The notes under the pieces: generated by a model
What the model was told of the DNA's origin: nothing
Databases searched by the model: none
What the model saw: only the letters and a program-made list of their open reading frames with translations
In this document: one piece after another, positions 1 to 6,414 of the stretch
How positions within the stretch are numbered: position 1 is the stretch's first letter
How the letters are laid out: each line of letters starts with the position of its first letter
From: JBDSLU01 sp039916225
GTDB lineage: Bacteria; Acidobacteriota; Vicinamibacteria; Vicinamibacterales; Vicinamibacteraceae
Length of the DNA stretch: 12,423 nt
NCBI GenBank assembly: GCA_039916225.1
Contig: JBDSLU010000355.1
Span: forward strand, 1-12,423
Reading direction: 5' to 3'
Program-made: the position numbers and the translations under genes

Positions 1-71
1 AGGGCGGCGTGCTCGAAGGCATCCTCGACACCGTGGCCGCGTGGTGCCGGGCCTTGCCCTCGGCCCGCTAG
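1..71 (+). CDS. C-terminal end of an unidentified protein (partial)
   Basis: From base 3 the plus strand reads 22 codons to a TAG at 69-71, ending in the residues TVAAWCRALPSAR. The short peptide has the composition of a normal amphipathic helix (Leu, Ile, Val alternating with Glu and Asp), unlike the Arg/Pro-rich shadow frames, so it is probably the tail of a real gene whose body lies left of the window. Its stop codon overlaps by two bases the stop of the convergent zinc-ribbon gene, a compact tail-to-tail arrangement. Too little is visible to name a family. Confidence 0.4.
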   Translation, partial: GGVLEGILDTVAAWCRALPSAR

Positions 72-367
72 CTCGGACCGGCGCCGCCGTCGTCGACGTA
101 CCAGGCGAGATGCGGCGACCAGGTGTCGCAGCGCGGACACTGGGTGTCCAGCCACTGCCGCTGACAGGCCGGACAGACACCGGCGGTGTCGAACGTATTC
201 CATTCGTGCAGGCAGGCGCAGGTCCACTTGTGTTCGCGAGCTGGCTGAAACGCGCACTGCGGACACCGGATCCGCGCCCCGCCGGCATCGTCGCCCGGCG
301 CATCGCGGACGTCCGGCGCATCGACCTCGCTGCCTCCGCCGCGGCGCAGCAGGTGGAATGCCGTCAC
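68..367 (-). CDS. Small zinc-ribbon protein, 99 aa, unknown function
   Basis: The protein has four cysteine pairs: C35-P-Q-C38, C50-A-C52 followed by H54, C65-P-A-C68 and C77-P-R-C80. This pattern fits two structural zinc sites of the zinc-ribbon (rubredoxin-knuckle) kind. Conserved-looking aromatic positions lie between them (WNTFDT, QRQW, WSPHLAWY). There is no signal peptide or membrane span, so it should be cytoplasmic, with a disordered Asp/Gly-rich stretch at residues 10-30. The reading frame is open up to 661, but the upstream part is an Arg-rich shadow of the lipoprotein gene. I chose the GTG at 367-365 because it overlaps the lipoprotein TGA as GTGA, the classic translational-coupling arrangement. 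Zinc ribbons of this kind occur as stand-alone small proteins; DNA, RNA or protein binding cannot be decided here. Confidence 0.75.
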   Translation of the reverse strand: MTAFHLLRRGGGSEVDAPDVRDAPGDDAGGARIRCPQCAFQPAREHKWTCACLHEWNTFDTAGVCPACQRQWLDTQCPRCDTWSPHLAWYVDDGGAGPS

Positions 368-894
368 TTCGCCCCCGCGGATCGCTGCGGTGCGCAGCTG
401 GCGAACGGCCCATAGAGCGAGGGATCGGCAACGCGGCCGGTGATGGCCGTGATTGCGGCGGCCCCGTGGTGGGGCTTCACCGCGTCGGCCTCGACGATGG
501 CCATCGTCAGCGTCCCGTCGGCGGCCACGCGAGCCTTGACGAAGGCGAACGCCGGCTGCTGCCTGGCCGTATCCAGCTCGCGGACGTTCAGGAGCGTCTC
601 GGCGCCGATCGCTGTCGCATGCACCCGGTAGCGCGTCACGTGGTTCGGCGCTTCGCGCCATTCGACCTCGTACTGGTGGGCGTCAAGCGCGCGCGAGACG
701 AGCGTCGAGCGGTTGGCCGCATCCTTGGGATCGACGCAGGTCCACGTTCCCACCAGCGCGCGATCGATGGTGGCATCGGCCACGGCGCCGAGCGGAGTCG
801 GCGACTCGTAACAGCCGGCCGCGAGAGGCACGAGCAGCAGGAGCGCGCAGCGGACGAGCGGGCGCGTCGCGGGCGCGAGGGAACGGATCTTCAT
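364..894 (-). CDS. Small lipoprotein, 176 aa, unknown function
   Basis: The N-terminus is a lipoprotein signal: positive residues (MKIRS...R11...R15), a hydrophobic core (CALLLLVPLAA) and a lipobox A25-A26-G27-C28, so the mature protein should start at Cys28, lipid-anchored. The remaining ~148 residues look like one small beta-rich domain beginning LVGTWTCVDP, resembling lipocalin-like or 'VGTW' domains, but I do not recognise a named family. C53 and C167 could form a disulfide. An upstream in-frame start at 924 exists; the ATG at 894 is preferred because it puts the charged signal region first, with GGAAGC a few bases upstream. The gene starts 34 bases after the previous lipoprotein stop, and its own stop overlaps the zinc-ribbon start, so the three genes are probably one transcript. 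Confidence 0.75.
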   Translation of the reverse strand: MKIRSLAPATRPLVRCALLLLVPLAAGCYESPTPLGAVADATIDRALVGTWTCVDPKDAANRSTLVSRALDAHQYEVEWREAPNHVTRYRVHATAIGAETLLNVRELDTARQQPAFAFVKARVAADGTLTMAIVEADAVKPHHGAAAITAITGRVADPSLYGPFASCAPQRSAGAK

Positions 895-928
895 CGGAGC
901 TTCCGGGCCATTGTCCGCGGTCACTATT

Positions 929-1804
929 CTAGGGCCGCTGCAATTCCGCGTCGATGCGGTTGACGCGGTGGACGCCCCGGCCGAGGACGCGCGAGAACTC
1001 GCGATAGGTCGGGTGCGTCACGTACATGAACGTCGTGTTGAAATTACTGGACGGATCGTCGACGCAACCGAGGTCGATGCGATACCAGCCGTCGCCACCG
1101 GTGACCGCGCTGCGACCGCCGAGCCTGACCGTCGCGCCGGTCACCGGCTGGAAGGTCGCCGCGTCAGTGACGAGGCCATAGCGCGAGATGCAGGTTCCGC
1201 CGTTGCCGAGCAGATCGCCGCGATAGGCCGGCCCGCCGACGTGCACGGCGAGGTCGGCGACGATCAGGCCGTCGAGGGCGGCGTAGATCCGTCCGGCCGG
1301 CACGTCGAGGGCGAACGCGCCGCTGGCGTCGGTCGTCGTCCGCAGATCGATGGCCGACACGTCGGCGCCGAAGGCGAGCGTGACGCCGGCGAGCGGGGCG
1401 TCGGAGGCGAAGTCGGTCACGCGTCCCTGGAGTCGACGGACCGAGCCCACACTCGGCTCGACGCGGAGCGTGACGTCGGCCGTGCGGCCGTCGGCCTCGG
1501 CGCTGATCGTCGCCTGGCCCGGCGCCAGAGCCACCGCCAGCCCACCGGCCCAGACGGCGTAGATCGCATCGTTCGAGCTGCGCCACGCAATCGGCCCGCT
1601 CGGCGGGTGGCCGATGCCGTCCGGTCCGGTGATGACGACGGACAGCTGCTGCGATTCACCGACGGCGATGGTCGGTCGCGGCGCAATCATCGTGATGCGC
1701 GTTCCGCGACCGCCGCTGGGCGCGGTCGGCGGATCCTTGCCGCCGCCGCAGGCCGAGGCGCACAACAGGAGCGACGCGAGGACGACACGGCGTTGGCGCA
1801 GCAT
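929..1804 (-). CDS. Modular lipoprotein with Ig-like and carboxypeptidase-regulatory-like domains, 291 aa
   Basis: The N-terminus is a lipoprotein signal peptide: RQRR, a hydrophobic stretch to residue 18, then C19-GGG and a Pro/Gly-rich linker, the usual form for surface lipoproteins in Acidobacteriota-like genomes. Residues ~35-117 form a BIG2-type bacterial Ig-like domain (IAVGESQQLSV, AWRSSNDAIYAV, ALAPGQATISAEADG, ADVTLRVEP). Residues ~125-185 and ~205-288 are two carboxypeptidase-regulatory-like beta sandwiches (LQGRVTD...LAGVTLAFG...TTDASGAFALDVPAG; YGLVTDAATFQPVTGATVRLGG...TGGDGWYRIDL). C204 and C247 may pair. The domains suggest surface adhesion or a structural role; no catalytic residues are evident. 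Promoter not identified; the start is the only in-frame ATG giving a proper signal. Confidence 0.85.
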   Translation of the reverse strand: MLRQRRVVLASLLLCASACGGGKDPPTAPSGGRGTRITMIAPRPTIAVGESQQLSVVITGPDGIGHPPSGPIAWRSSNDAIYAVWAGGLAVALAPGQATISAEADGRTADVTLRVEPSVGSVRRLQGRVTDFASDAPLAGVTLAFGADVSAIDLRTTTDASGAFALDVPAGRIYAALDGLIVADLAVHVGGPAYRGDLLGNGGTCISRYGLVTDAATFQPVTGATVRLGGRSAVTGGDGWYRIDLGCVDDPSSNFNTTFMYVTHPTYREFSRVLGRGVHRVNRIDAELQRP

Positions 1805-1857
1805 CGGCGTGGGCGATCCATTCTAGCAATCGCCTCGCTCGCCGAAGCTCGACGGTG

Positions 1858-1877
1858 AGCCGCGTTGCGTCGCGGCT
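1858..1877 (-). terminator. Hairpin over the stop codon of the small membrane protein, possible weak terminator
   Basis: AGCCGCG (1858-1864) and CGCGGCT (1871-1877) form a perfect 7-bp stem with a 6-base loop. It lies at the stop codon of the 1876-2196 gene. A second imperfect inverted repeat follows on the minus strand (1837-1844 with 1853-1860, one mismatch). No T-run follows, so a classic intrinsic terminator is not shown; it could attenuate read-through into the lipoprotein genes or be chance in GC-rich DNA. Confidence 0.25.
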
Positions 1878-2196
1878 ACGAGACGTCGACTTCGATGCCG
1901 CCGACGATCTTCGCGACGATGTTGTAGATGAGCGCCATGATCACCGCGCCGATGAAGCCCATGAACGCGTAGAACAGCGGCGCGATGATGATGGCGGCGA
2001 CACCGGCGACGCCGAAGAGCGCGCCGAAGGCGGCCGCCGGTCCCTCGGCGTCGCTGCCGGCCCCGGCCGTACCCGCGGCCAGGCCGCCGAACAGGGCGAA
2101 CACCGCGATAATCGCCCCGATGAAGAGTCCGATGATGCCGTAGAGGAACGCGGCGATCTTGCCGACCGACAGCGGGCGAACCTTGTTGATGATCAT
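1876..2196 (-). CDS. Small multi-span membrane protein, 106 aa, unknown function
   Basis: The protein starts MIINKVRPLSVGKIA and has about three hydrophobic helices: residues ~13-41, ~56-76 and ~77-98. A short Gly/Ala/Asp loop (AGTAGAGSDAEGPAA) separates the first from the other two. It ends in a short polar tail (GGIEVDVS). The short N-terminal basic segment before the first helix favours a cytoplasmic N-terminus. It resembles conserved small membrane proteins with a 'KPLSVAKI' start, somewhat like DUF3566, but I cannot assign it firmly. It stands between the RTX gene terminator and the lipoprotein genes, so it probably has its own promoter in 2197-2334. The Shine-Dalgarno is weak. Confidence 0.75.
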   Translation of the reverse strand: MIINKVRPLSVGKIAAFLYGIIGLFIGAIIAVFALFGGLAAGTAGAGSDAEGPAAAFGALFGVAGVAAIIIAPLFYAFMGFIGAVIMALIYNIVAKIVGGIEVDVS

Positions 2197-2334
2197 GGGC
2201 GACAGGTGTAGCGCGAATCGCCCCGCAGCACAAGGCTGAGCTAGAACCCTGAGCTGACCCTGTTGCCGAGCCGGGGGCTGCGCCGCGCGCCAGTGCGGGC
2301 TGAACCCGCGGAGAGTCGGGGAGCCCGCAGACGC

Positions 2335-2366
2335 AAAACGGGCCGGACGCTTGCGCGCCCGGCCCG
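2335..2366 (-). terminator. Intrinsic terminator of the RTX-repeat protein gene
   Basis: CGGGCCGG (2339-2346) pairs perfectly with CCGGCCCG (2359-2366). Three more inner pairs (2348-2350 with 2355-2357) close a TTGC loop. On the minus strand the stem is followed at once by TTTT (complement of 2338-2335). It begins 28 bases past the stop codon at 2394. Stem, tight loop and T-run are all present, so this is the best-supported terminator in the window. Confidence 0.8.
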
Positions 2367-2393
2367 AGCCTTACCCTGAAGCAAATCAACCAG

Positions 2394-5300
2394 TTACGGC
2401 AGGCGCGTGCCGAGGGCGTTGGTGCCCGCCGCCCACACCTGGCCGAGCGCGTCGTTGTAGAGCGAGCGCTCGACGACGATCCCGACGCCGTTGGTGACCT
2501 CGATCAGCGCGCCGAACGACTGGTTGGCCAGTTCCGGCACCAGGCTGTTCACGTCGATGTTGAAGCGCGACGTGGGGTTGACCGTGTAGGTCCGGATGAC
2601 CGGCGTGCCGGTCGTCGTCAGGTAGGTGACCCGCACCTGCGCCGCGGTCGTGGTGCTCGGGTTCGCCAGCAGGATGTAGGTGGCGAACGCCTTGTCGGTG
2701 CCGACGCGCCCTTCGGCCAGGCCCCACCGCGTGCCCGTCCCGGTGACGCCGAAGCTGTTGTGCGCCTCGCTCCACTGCAGGCCGTTACCCGGCCAATACA
2801 TCGCCCGCTCGACGATGATCGGCTGGCTGGCGTTGACCGTCGTCGACGCGGCCGCGTTGGCCAGCGCCGGGGCCTGCTCCTCCATGTTGACCGTCAGCCG
2901 GGCGTTGGCCGCCACCGTGTAGGTGCGGGTGATCGACTGGCCCTGGTCGGTGAGGAACGTCATGTTGACCGTGGTCGCCGTCGGGTTCGGGTTGGCCAGC
3001 AGGATGAACGTGTCGAAGAACGACCCGGTCGCGCCTTCCGCCAGGAACCAGCTGGCCGATGGCTCGGAGACGCCCGTCGATTCGTGACCGCCGTCCCAGA
3101 ACCGCGCCGTGCCGAAGTACATCGCGCGCTCGGCGACGATCGGGACGTTCGACTCGACGACCGTCGCGAACGACCGGTTGATGAGCTCGGGAATCAGCCC
3201 GGCCGCCACCGTGAGGCGCGCCGTCGGCGCCACCTGGAACGTGCGCACCACCGTGCCGTTCGTCTCGGTCAGGAAGGACACCGTGACCGTCGCCTGCTGC
3301 GCGCCCGAGTTGGCGAGCAGCAGGAAGGTCGAGAAGAAGCCCTGCGAGCCCTCGGCGAAGTACCAGCGGTTGCGCGGCCCGTCGACAGCGGTCGCGCCGT
3401 GCGACCCGTAGTAGCTGCTGTCCCAGAACATCGACCGCTCGACGACCAGCGGCAAGCCGGACGTCGACGTCACCACCGTCGACACCGCCGTCGCTTCGAG
3501 GCCGGCGATCTGGTCCACGTGGAGCGTCATCTGCGATGTCGCGCCGATCGTCAGGGTCTGCGTGACGGTCGTGCCGTTCTCCTTCAGGAAGGTGACGATG
3601 ATCGGCGCCGCCTGGGTGTTCGGGTTGGCGATGAGCACGTCGAGGTCGAAGAACGCGCCGGTCGAGCCCTCGGCCAGGAAGTAGGACAGCTGCGTGACGG
3701 TCACCGTCAGGGTGTCGGTCGACGCGTTGCCGTTGGCATCGGTCGCGGTGACGGCGATGATGTTGACGCCGCCAGAGAGCGGGATGTTGGCCGCCGTCCA
3801 GTTCGTCGTGCCCGTCGCCGCGCCGCTGCCGCCGCGGCTGTTGACCCAGGCCACCGACACGACACCGGTGTCGTCGGTCGCCGTGCCGGCCAGCGTGATG
3901 GCCGTCGCATCCGAGGTGAAGGTCGGGTTGGCCGTCGGCGTGGTGATGGTGATGACCGGCGGCGCACCCGAGGCGTTGACCACGTTCACCGTCTCGACCG
4001 ACTGATGCGACACGCGTGCGGTGCCGCCGACGACGACGCTGAAGCCGAGCGAGGACACGGCCTGACCCTCGCCGTTGAAGTTCAGCGTGTCGAGTTCGGT
4101 GTTGCCGTTCAGCGTCAGGGTGCTGGACGCGGTCGAGTTCGTCGTGTCGTTGCCAGCGCCGGCGTCGATGACGATGTTGAGCAGCGCGGCCAGGTTCGGG
4201 CCGACGGTGAAGGTGTCGTCGCCGCCGAGGCCGAACACCAGCAGCGTCTCGGTCGTGCCGACGTCCATCGTGATGTTGCCCAGGTTGCGGAAGAACGTGA
4301 CGCGCTGGCCGTTGGCCGTCGCCGTCATGATCTCGGCCGCGCCGGCGCCGTTGAACTGGAACGTGTCGTTGCCACCTTCGCCGTTGACCGGCTCGCTGCC
4401 GTCGCCGGGGTTCCAGATCATCAGGTCGTCGCCGAGGCCGCCGTTGTGCGGATCGACGCCGGGGCCGCCCGTCAGCGTGTCGTTGCCGGCGCCGCCGTTC
4501 AGCGTGTCGTTGCCGAGCCCGCCGTTCAGGAGGTCGACGCCGTCGCCGCCGGTGAGGACGTCGTCACCGTCGCCGCCGTCGACGCGCGCGACGATCAGGC
4601 CGTTAAGGTTGGTGCCGCCGGTGACGGTGTCGATGCCGGCGAGGGCATTGACGAACAGCGTCTCGGTGGTGCCGATGTCGATCGTGATGTTGCCCAGGTT
4701 GCGGAAGAACGTCACCCGCTGACCGTTGCCGGTGTAAGTCATGATCTCGTCGCCGGCCGAGCCGTTGAACTGGAAGGTGTCGTTGCCACCCTCGCCGTTG
4801 ACCGGCTCGCTGCCGTCGCCGGGATTCCAGATCATCAAATCGTCGCCAGCACCACCGTTGTGCGGATCGACGCCAGGCCCGCCGGTCAGCGTGTCGTTCC
4901 CATCGCCGCCGTTCAACGTGTCGTTGCCCGCTTCACCGTTGATCAGGTCGACGCCGTCGCCGCCCGTCAGGGTGTCGTCGTTGTCGCCGCCGTTGATGGT
5001 GGTGGTGATGAGCCCGTTCAGGCCGGTGCCGCCGGTGACGACGTCGTTGCCGGCGAGGGCGTTGATCAGGAGGTTCTCGGTGGTGCCGATGTCCATCGTG
5101 ATGGCGCCCGGGTTGCGGAAGAACGTGACCCGCTGGCCGTTGGCCGTATAGGTCATCGTGTCGACGCCCGCTCCGCCGTTGAAGACGAAGGTGTCGACGC
5201 CGGCTTCGCCGTCGACCGGCTCGCTGCCGTCGCCCGGGTTCCAGATCATCGTGTCGTCACCGTCGCCGCCGAGGTGCGGATCGACGCCAGGCCCGCCGGT

Positions 5301-5765
5301 CAGCGTGTCGGCATCGGGCCCGCCGATGAGGGTGTCCGCACCCGCGCCGCCGTTCAGGATGTCGTTGCCGATGCCGCCGGAGAGGGCTTCGCCGCCGCCG
5401 CCGCCGGTGATGGTGTCGTTGCCGTCGCCGCCGTCGAGCACGGTGACGTGCGTGTCGGTGAACACGCCGTTGGCATCCGAGATGGTGATCGTGTCGTTGC
5501 CGGCAGCGCCCTGGACGAGGATCGAGGCGAAGGTGGCGCGCGCGAACGTGCCGCGGACCACCGCGCCGTCGAGGACTTCTACGTGCGTGGTATCTCCCAA
5601 GAGAAGCCGCAGGGTGATGGTGTCATCGGCGCCGTCGCCGTTGACCTGCAGCTGATTGCCGACTACTTGCGCCGTCACCGCCGCTGAGGCCGGGGGCGGC
5701 ATCATCAGAGCCGCGGCCGCGACGAGCGACCAGGACCAGAGGAAGCGTGCATACATGCGAGCCAT
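2394..5765 (-). CDS. Exported RTX-type calcium-binding repeat protein with Ig-like domain and four C-terminal ~106-aa repeats, 1123 aa
   Basis: Residues 1-29 are a Sec signal peptide (hydrophobic core SLVAAAALMM, cleavage near ASA-AV). Residues ~85-160 and the following blocks carry hemolysin-type glycine-rich calcium-binding nonapeptides (GGDGNDTIT, GGIGNDILN, GGAGADTLI). Residues 157-294, 295-432 and 433-~540 are three tandem 138-residue units, each opening GGPGVDPH and containing MIWNPGDGSEPV and NGQRVTFFRN. Residues ~602-692 are a bacterial Ig-like domain (PVITITTPTANP...GTATDDTGVVSVAW...VTATDANG). Residues 694-1123 are four ~106-residue repeats (AEG, ANPN, FL, ERAMY motifs), resembling the DUF5719-type tail. 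A Sec signal with no C-terminal type I secretion signal is unusual for RTX proteins and points to a Sec-dependent, cell-surface or secreted protein. The start is fixed by AAGGAG nine bases upstream. No catalytic domain is visible. Confidence 0.9.
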   Translation of the reverse strand: MARMYARFLWSWSLVAAAALMMPPPASAAVTAQVVGNQLQVNGDGADDTITLRLLLGDTTHVEVLDGAVVRGTFARATFASILVQGAAGNDTITISDANGVFTDTHVTVLDGGDGNDTITGGGGGEALSGGIGNDILNGGAGADTLIGGPDADTLTGGPGVDPHLGGDGDDTMIWNPGDGSEPVDGEAGVDTFVFNGGAGVDTMTYTANGQRVTFFRNPGAITMDIGTTENLLINALAGNDVVTGGTGLNGLITTTINGGDNDDTLTGGDGVDLINGEAGNDTLNGGDGNDTLTGGPGVDPHNGGAGDDLMIWNPGDGSEPVNGEGGNDTFQFNGSAGDEIMTYTGNGQRVTFFRNLGNITIDIGTTETLFVNALAGIDTVTGGTNLNGLIVARVDGGDGDDVLTGGDGVDLLNGGLGNDTLNGGAGNDTLTGGPGVDPHNGGLGDDLMIWNPGDGSEPVNGEGGNDTFQFNGAGAAEIMTATANGQRVTFFRNLGNITMDVGTTETLLVFGLGGDDTFTVGPNLAALLNIVIDAGAGNDTTNSTASSTLTLNGNTELDTLNFNGEGQAVSSLGFSVVVGGTARVSHQSVETVNVVNASGAPPVITITTPTANPTFTSDATAITLAGTATDDTGVVSVAWVNSRGGSGAATGTTNWTAANIPLSGGVNIIAVTATDANGNASTDTLTVTVTQLSYFLAEGSTGAFFDLDVLIANPNTQAAPIIVTFLKENGTTVTQTLTIGATSQMTLHVDQIAGLEATAVSTVVTSTSGLPLVVERSMFWDSSYYGSHGATAVDGPRNRWYFAEGSQGFFSTFLLLANSGAQQATVTVSFLTETNGTVVRTFQVAPTARLTVAAGLIPELINRSFATVVESNVPIVAERAMYFGTARFWDGGHESTGVSEPSASWFLAEGATGSFFDTFILLANPNPTATTVNMTFLTDQGQSITRTYTVAANARLTVNMEEQAPALANAAASTTVNASQPIIVERAMYWPGNGLQWSEAHNSFGVTGTGTRWGLAEGRVGTDKAFATYILLANPSTTTAAQVRVTYLTTTGTPVIRTYTVNPTSRFNIDVNSLVPELANQSFGALIEVTNGVGIVVERSLYNDALGQVWAAGTNALGTRLP
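2397..3686 (-). repeat. Four C-terminal ~106-residue protein repeats inside the RTX gene
   Basis: The AEG motif recurs at residues 698, 804, 909 and 1017, giving periods of 106, 105 and 108 residues. Each unit runs: aromatic-x-[LF]-AEG, then [LI][LI]AN(P/S), then a FL/YL strand, R-[TF]-[YQ]-V, then [VI]-x-ER-[AS]-[ML]-[YF]. The copies diverge in sequence, so this is an old duplication rather than a recent expansion. Approximate copies: 3369-3686, 3054-3368, 2730-3053 and 2397-2729. Confidence 0.8.
4146..5297 (-). repeat. Tandem 414-bp repeats (three units, the third decayed) encoding RTX modules
   Basis: The GGPGVDPH codons recur exactly 138 codons (414 bp) apart, at residues 157, 295 and 433. 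Units are 4884-5297, 4470-4883 and about 4146-4469. Units two and three share long near-identical DNA in their first ~225 bases, for example 4267-4298 against 4681-4712, whereas unit three loses the calcium-binding nonapeptides in its second half. The pattern suggests duplication or gene conversion between units two and three. Confidence 0.85.
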
Positions 5766-5774
5766 TGAGCGTTT

Positions 5775-5780
5775 CTCCTT
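5775..5780 (-). promoter_or_regulatory. Ribosome binding site of the RTX-repeat protein
   Basis: The minus strand reads AAGGAG here, a full Shine-Dalgarno core, nine bases before the ATG at 5765-5763. It decides for this ATG over the internal ATG at residue 4 (MYARFLW). Confidence 0.8.
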
Positions 5781-5816
5781 GATGCGTTGCCGGGCGGGGG
5801 GACCCGGTCACGTTGC

Positions 5817-5826
5817 GCACTAGTGC
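5817..5826. promoter_or_regulatory. 10-bp palindrome in the RTX upstream region
   Basis: GCACTAGTGC is a perfect palindrome about 52 bases upstream of the RTX start codon, flanked by TTGC and AAGC that extend the symmetry imperfectly. Together with a nearby CCGGG/CCCGG inverted repeat (5790-5794 and 5803-5807) it could be an operator or leader-RNA structure. Function is inference only. Confidence 0.3.
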
Positions 5827-5885
5827 AAGCAGGCGGCCACTCGCGACGCGCTGCGCAAATGCGAAAAACGCCAATGAAATCAGGG

Positions 5886-5904
5886 CTCTTACCGTTCTCT
5901 TACC
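5886..5904. promoter_or_regulatory. Direct repeat CTCTTACC with 11-bp period in the divergent promoter region
   Basis: CTCTTACC occurs at 5886-5893 and again at 5897-5904, exactly 11 bases apart, and a partial third CTTAC follows at 5914-5918. They lie in a locally AT-richer island (about 5860-5945) midway between the divergent RTX gene and the YeeE/YedE-like pair. Direct half-sites one helical turn apart are the known binding style of OmpR/PhoB-family response regulators. That a regulator binds here is inference; no -35/-10 pair is convincing on either side. Confidence 0.4.
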
Positions 5905-6006
5905 AATGCGATCCTTACTGCGCGGGAAAGCATTTACGTTGGACGAAAGTGGCGGCATGGACCGCGGCCGTTTGACAGCGGCCGTCGGCGGCGACGATGC
6001 TCCTGC

Positions 6007-6414
6007 ATGGTCTTCGCGTTGCTCGGCGGCATCTGTATCGGTGCGGCCGCCGGCCTTGTCTTCCTGCTGCTCGGCCGCGTCGCCGGCGTCACCGGCATCG
6101 TCGCGGACGCCTGGCCCGCGCCGCACCGCGACTGGCAGTGGCGGGCCGCGTTCCTCGGCGGTCTCGTGACCGCCGGCGCGATCGCGCCGGCCGTGGCGCC
6201 CGACGCTGTCGCCGGCCCCTCGGCGTCCTGGCCGCTGGCGATCGTCGCCGGGCTGCTGGTCGGCTTCGGCGCCCGCTACGGCGGCGGCTGCACCAGCGGC
6301 CACGGCGTCTGCGGCGTCGGCCGCCTGTCACGCCGATCGATCGTCGGCTGCGCCACGTTCATGGCGGTAGCGATGATCGTGGTGTTCGTCGCCCGTCACG
6401 GAGCGCGGCTGTGA
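6007..6414 (+). CDS. YeeE/YedE-family sulfur-compound permease, N-terminal half, 135 aa
   Basis: Four hydrophobic helices are visible at residues ~2-24, ~46-65, ~75-93 and ~111-131. Between the third and fourth lies the family signature GARYGGGCTSGHGVCG (residues 88-103), with C95, H99 and C102; C115 follows in helix four. In characterised YeeE/TsuA proteins, conserved cysteines of this type conduct thiosulfate across the inner membrane. Here the fold is split over two genes: this one carries the GGGCTSGHG half and the next carries the GLCPGPA half. The stop overlaps the next start as GTGA. The Shine-Dalgarno is poor, but no alternative in-frame start is present upstream. Substrate (thiosulfate, sulfite, persulfide or another sulfur compound) cannot be read from sequence; no rhodanese, persulfide dioxygenase or ArsR-type regulator gene is adjacent. 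Confidence 0.85.
   Translation: MVFALLGGICIGAAAGLVFLLLGRVAGVTGIVADAWPAPHRDWQWRAAFLGGLVTAGAIAPAVAPDAVAGPSASWPLAIVAGLLVGFGARYGGGCTSGHGVCGVGRLSRRSIVGCATFMAVAMIVVFVARHGARL

Noticed and set aside
368..661. N-terminal extension of the zinc-ribbon protein to 661
   Set aside because: These residues are Arg/Gly-rich, overlap the lipoprotein gene on the same strand in another frame, and precede a well-placed GTG coupled to the lipoprotein stop.
911..1858. A 315-codon plus-strand open frame opposite the modular lipoprotein
   Set aside because: The composition is Arg/Ala/Asp-rich without domains. The minus-strand frame has a lipoprotein signal and clear Ig and carboxypeptidase-regulatory-like domains.
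2236..2255. Direct repeat CTGAGCT (2236-2242 and 2249-2255) upstream of the small membrane protein
   Set aside because: The units are short, 13 bases apart, and partly self-complementary. There is no other support for a binding site.
2760..5687. A 975-codon uninterrupted open frame antisense to the RTX gene
   Set aside because: Its product is an Arg/Asp/Val-rich low-complexity shadow produced by the GC-biased repetitive codons of the real gene. The real gene has a signal peptide, recognisable domains, a Shine-Dalgarno and a terminator; the antisense frame has none.
5972..5977. TTGACA as a -35 box for the YeeE/YedE-like genes
   Set aside because: No -10-like element is found 16-18 bases downstream, and any start would fall at or past the start codon.
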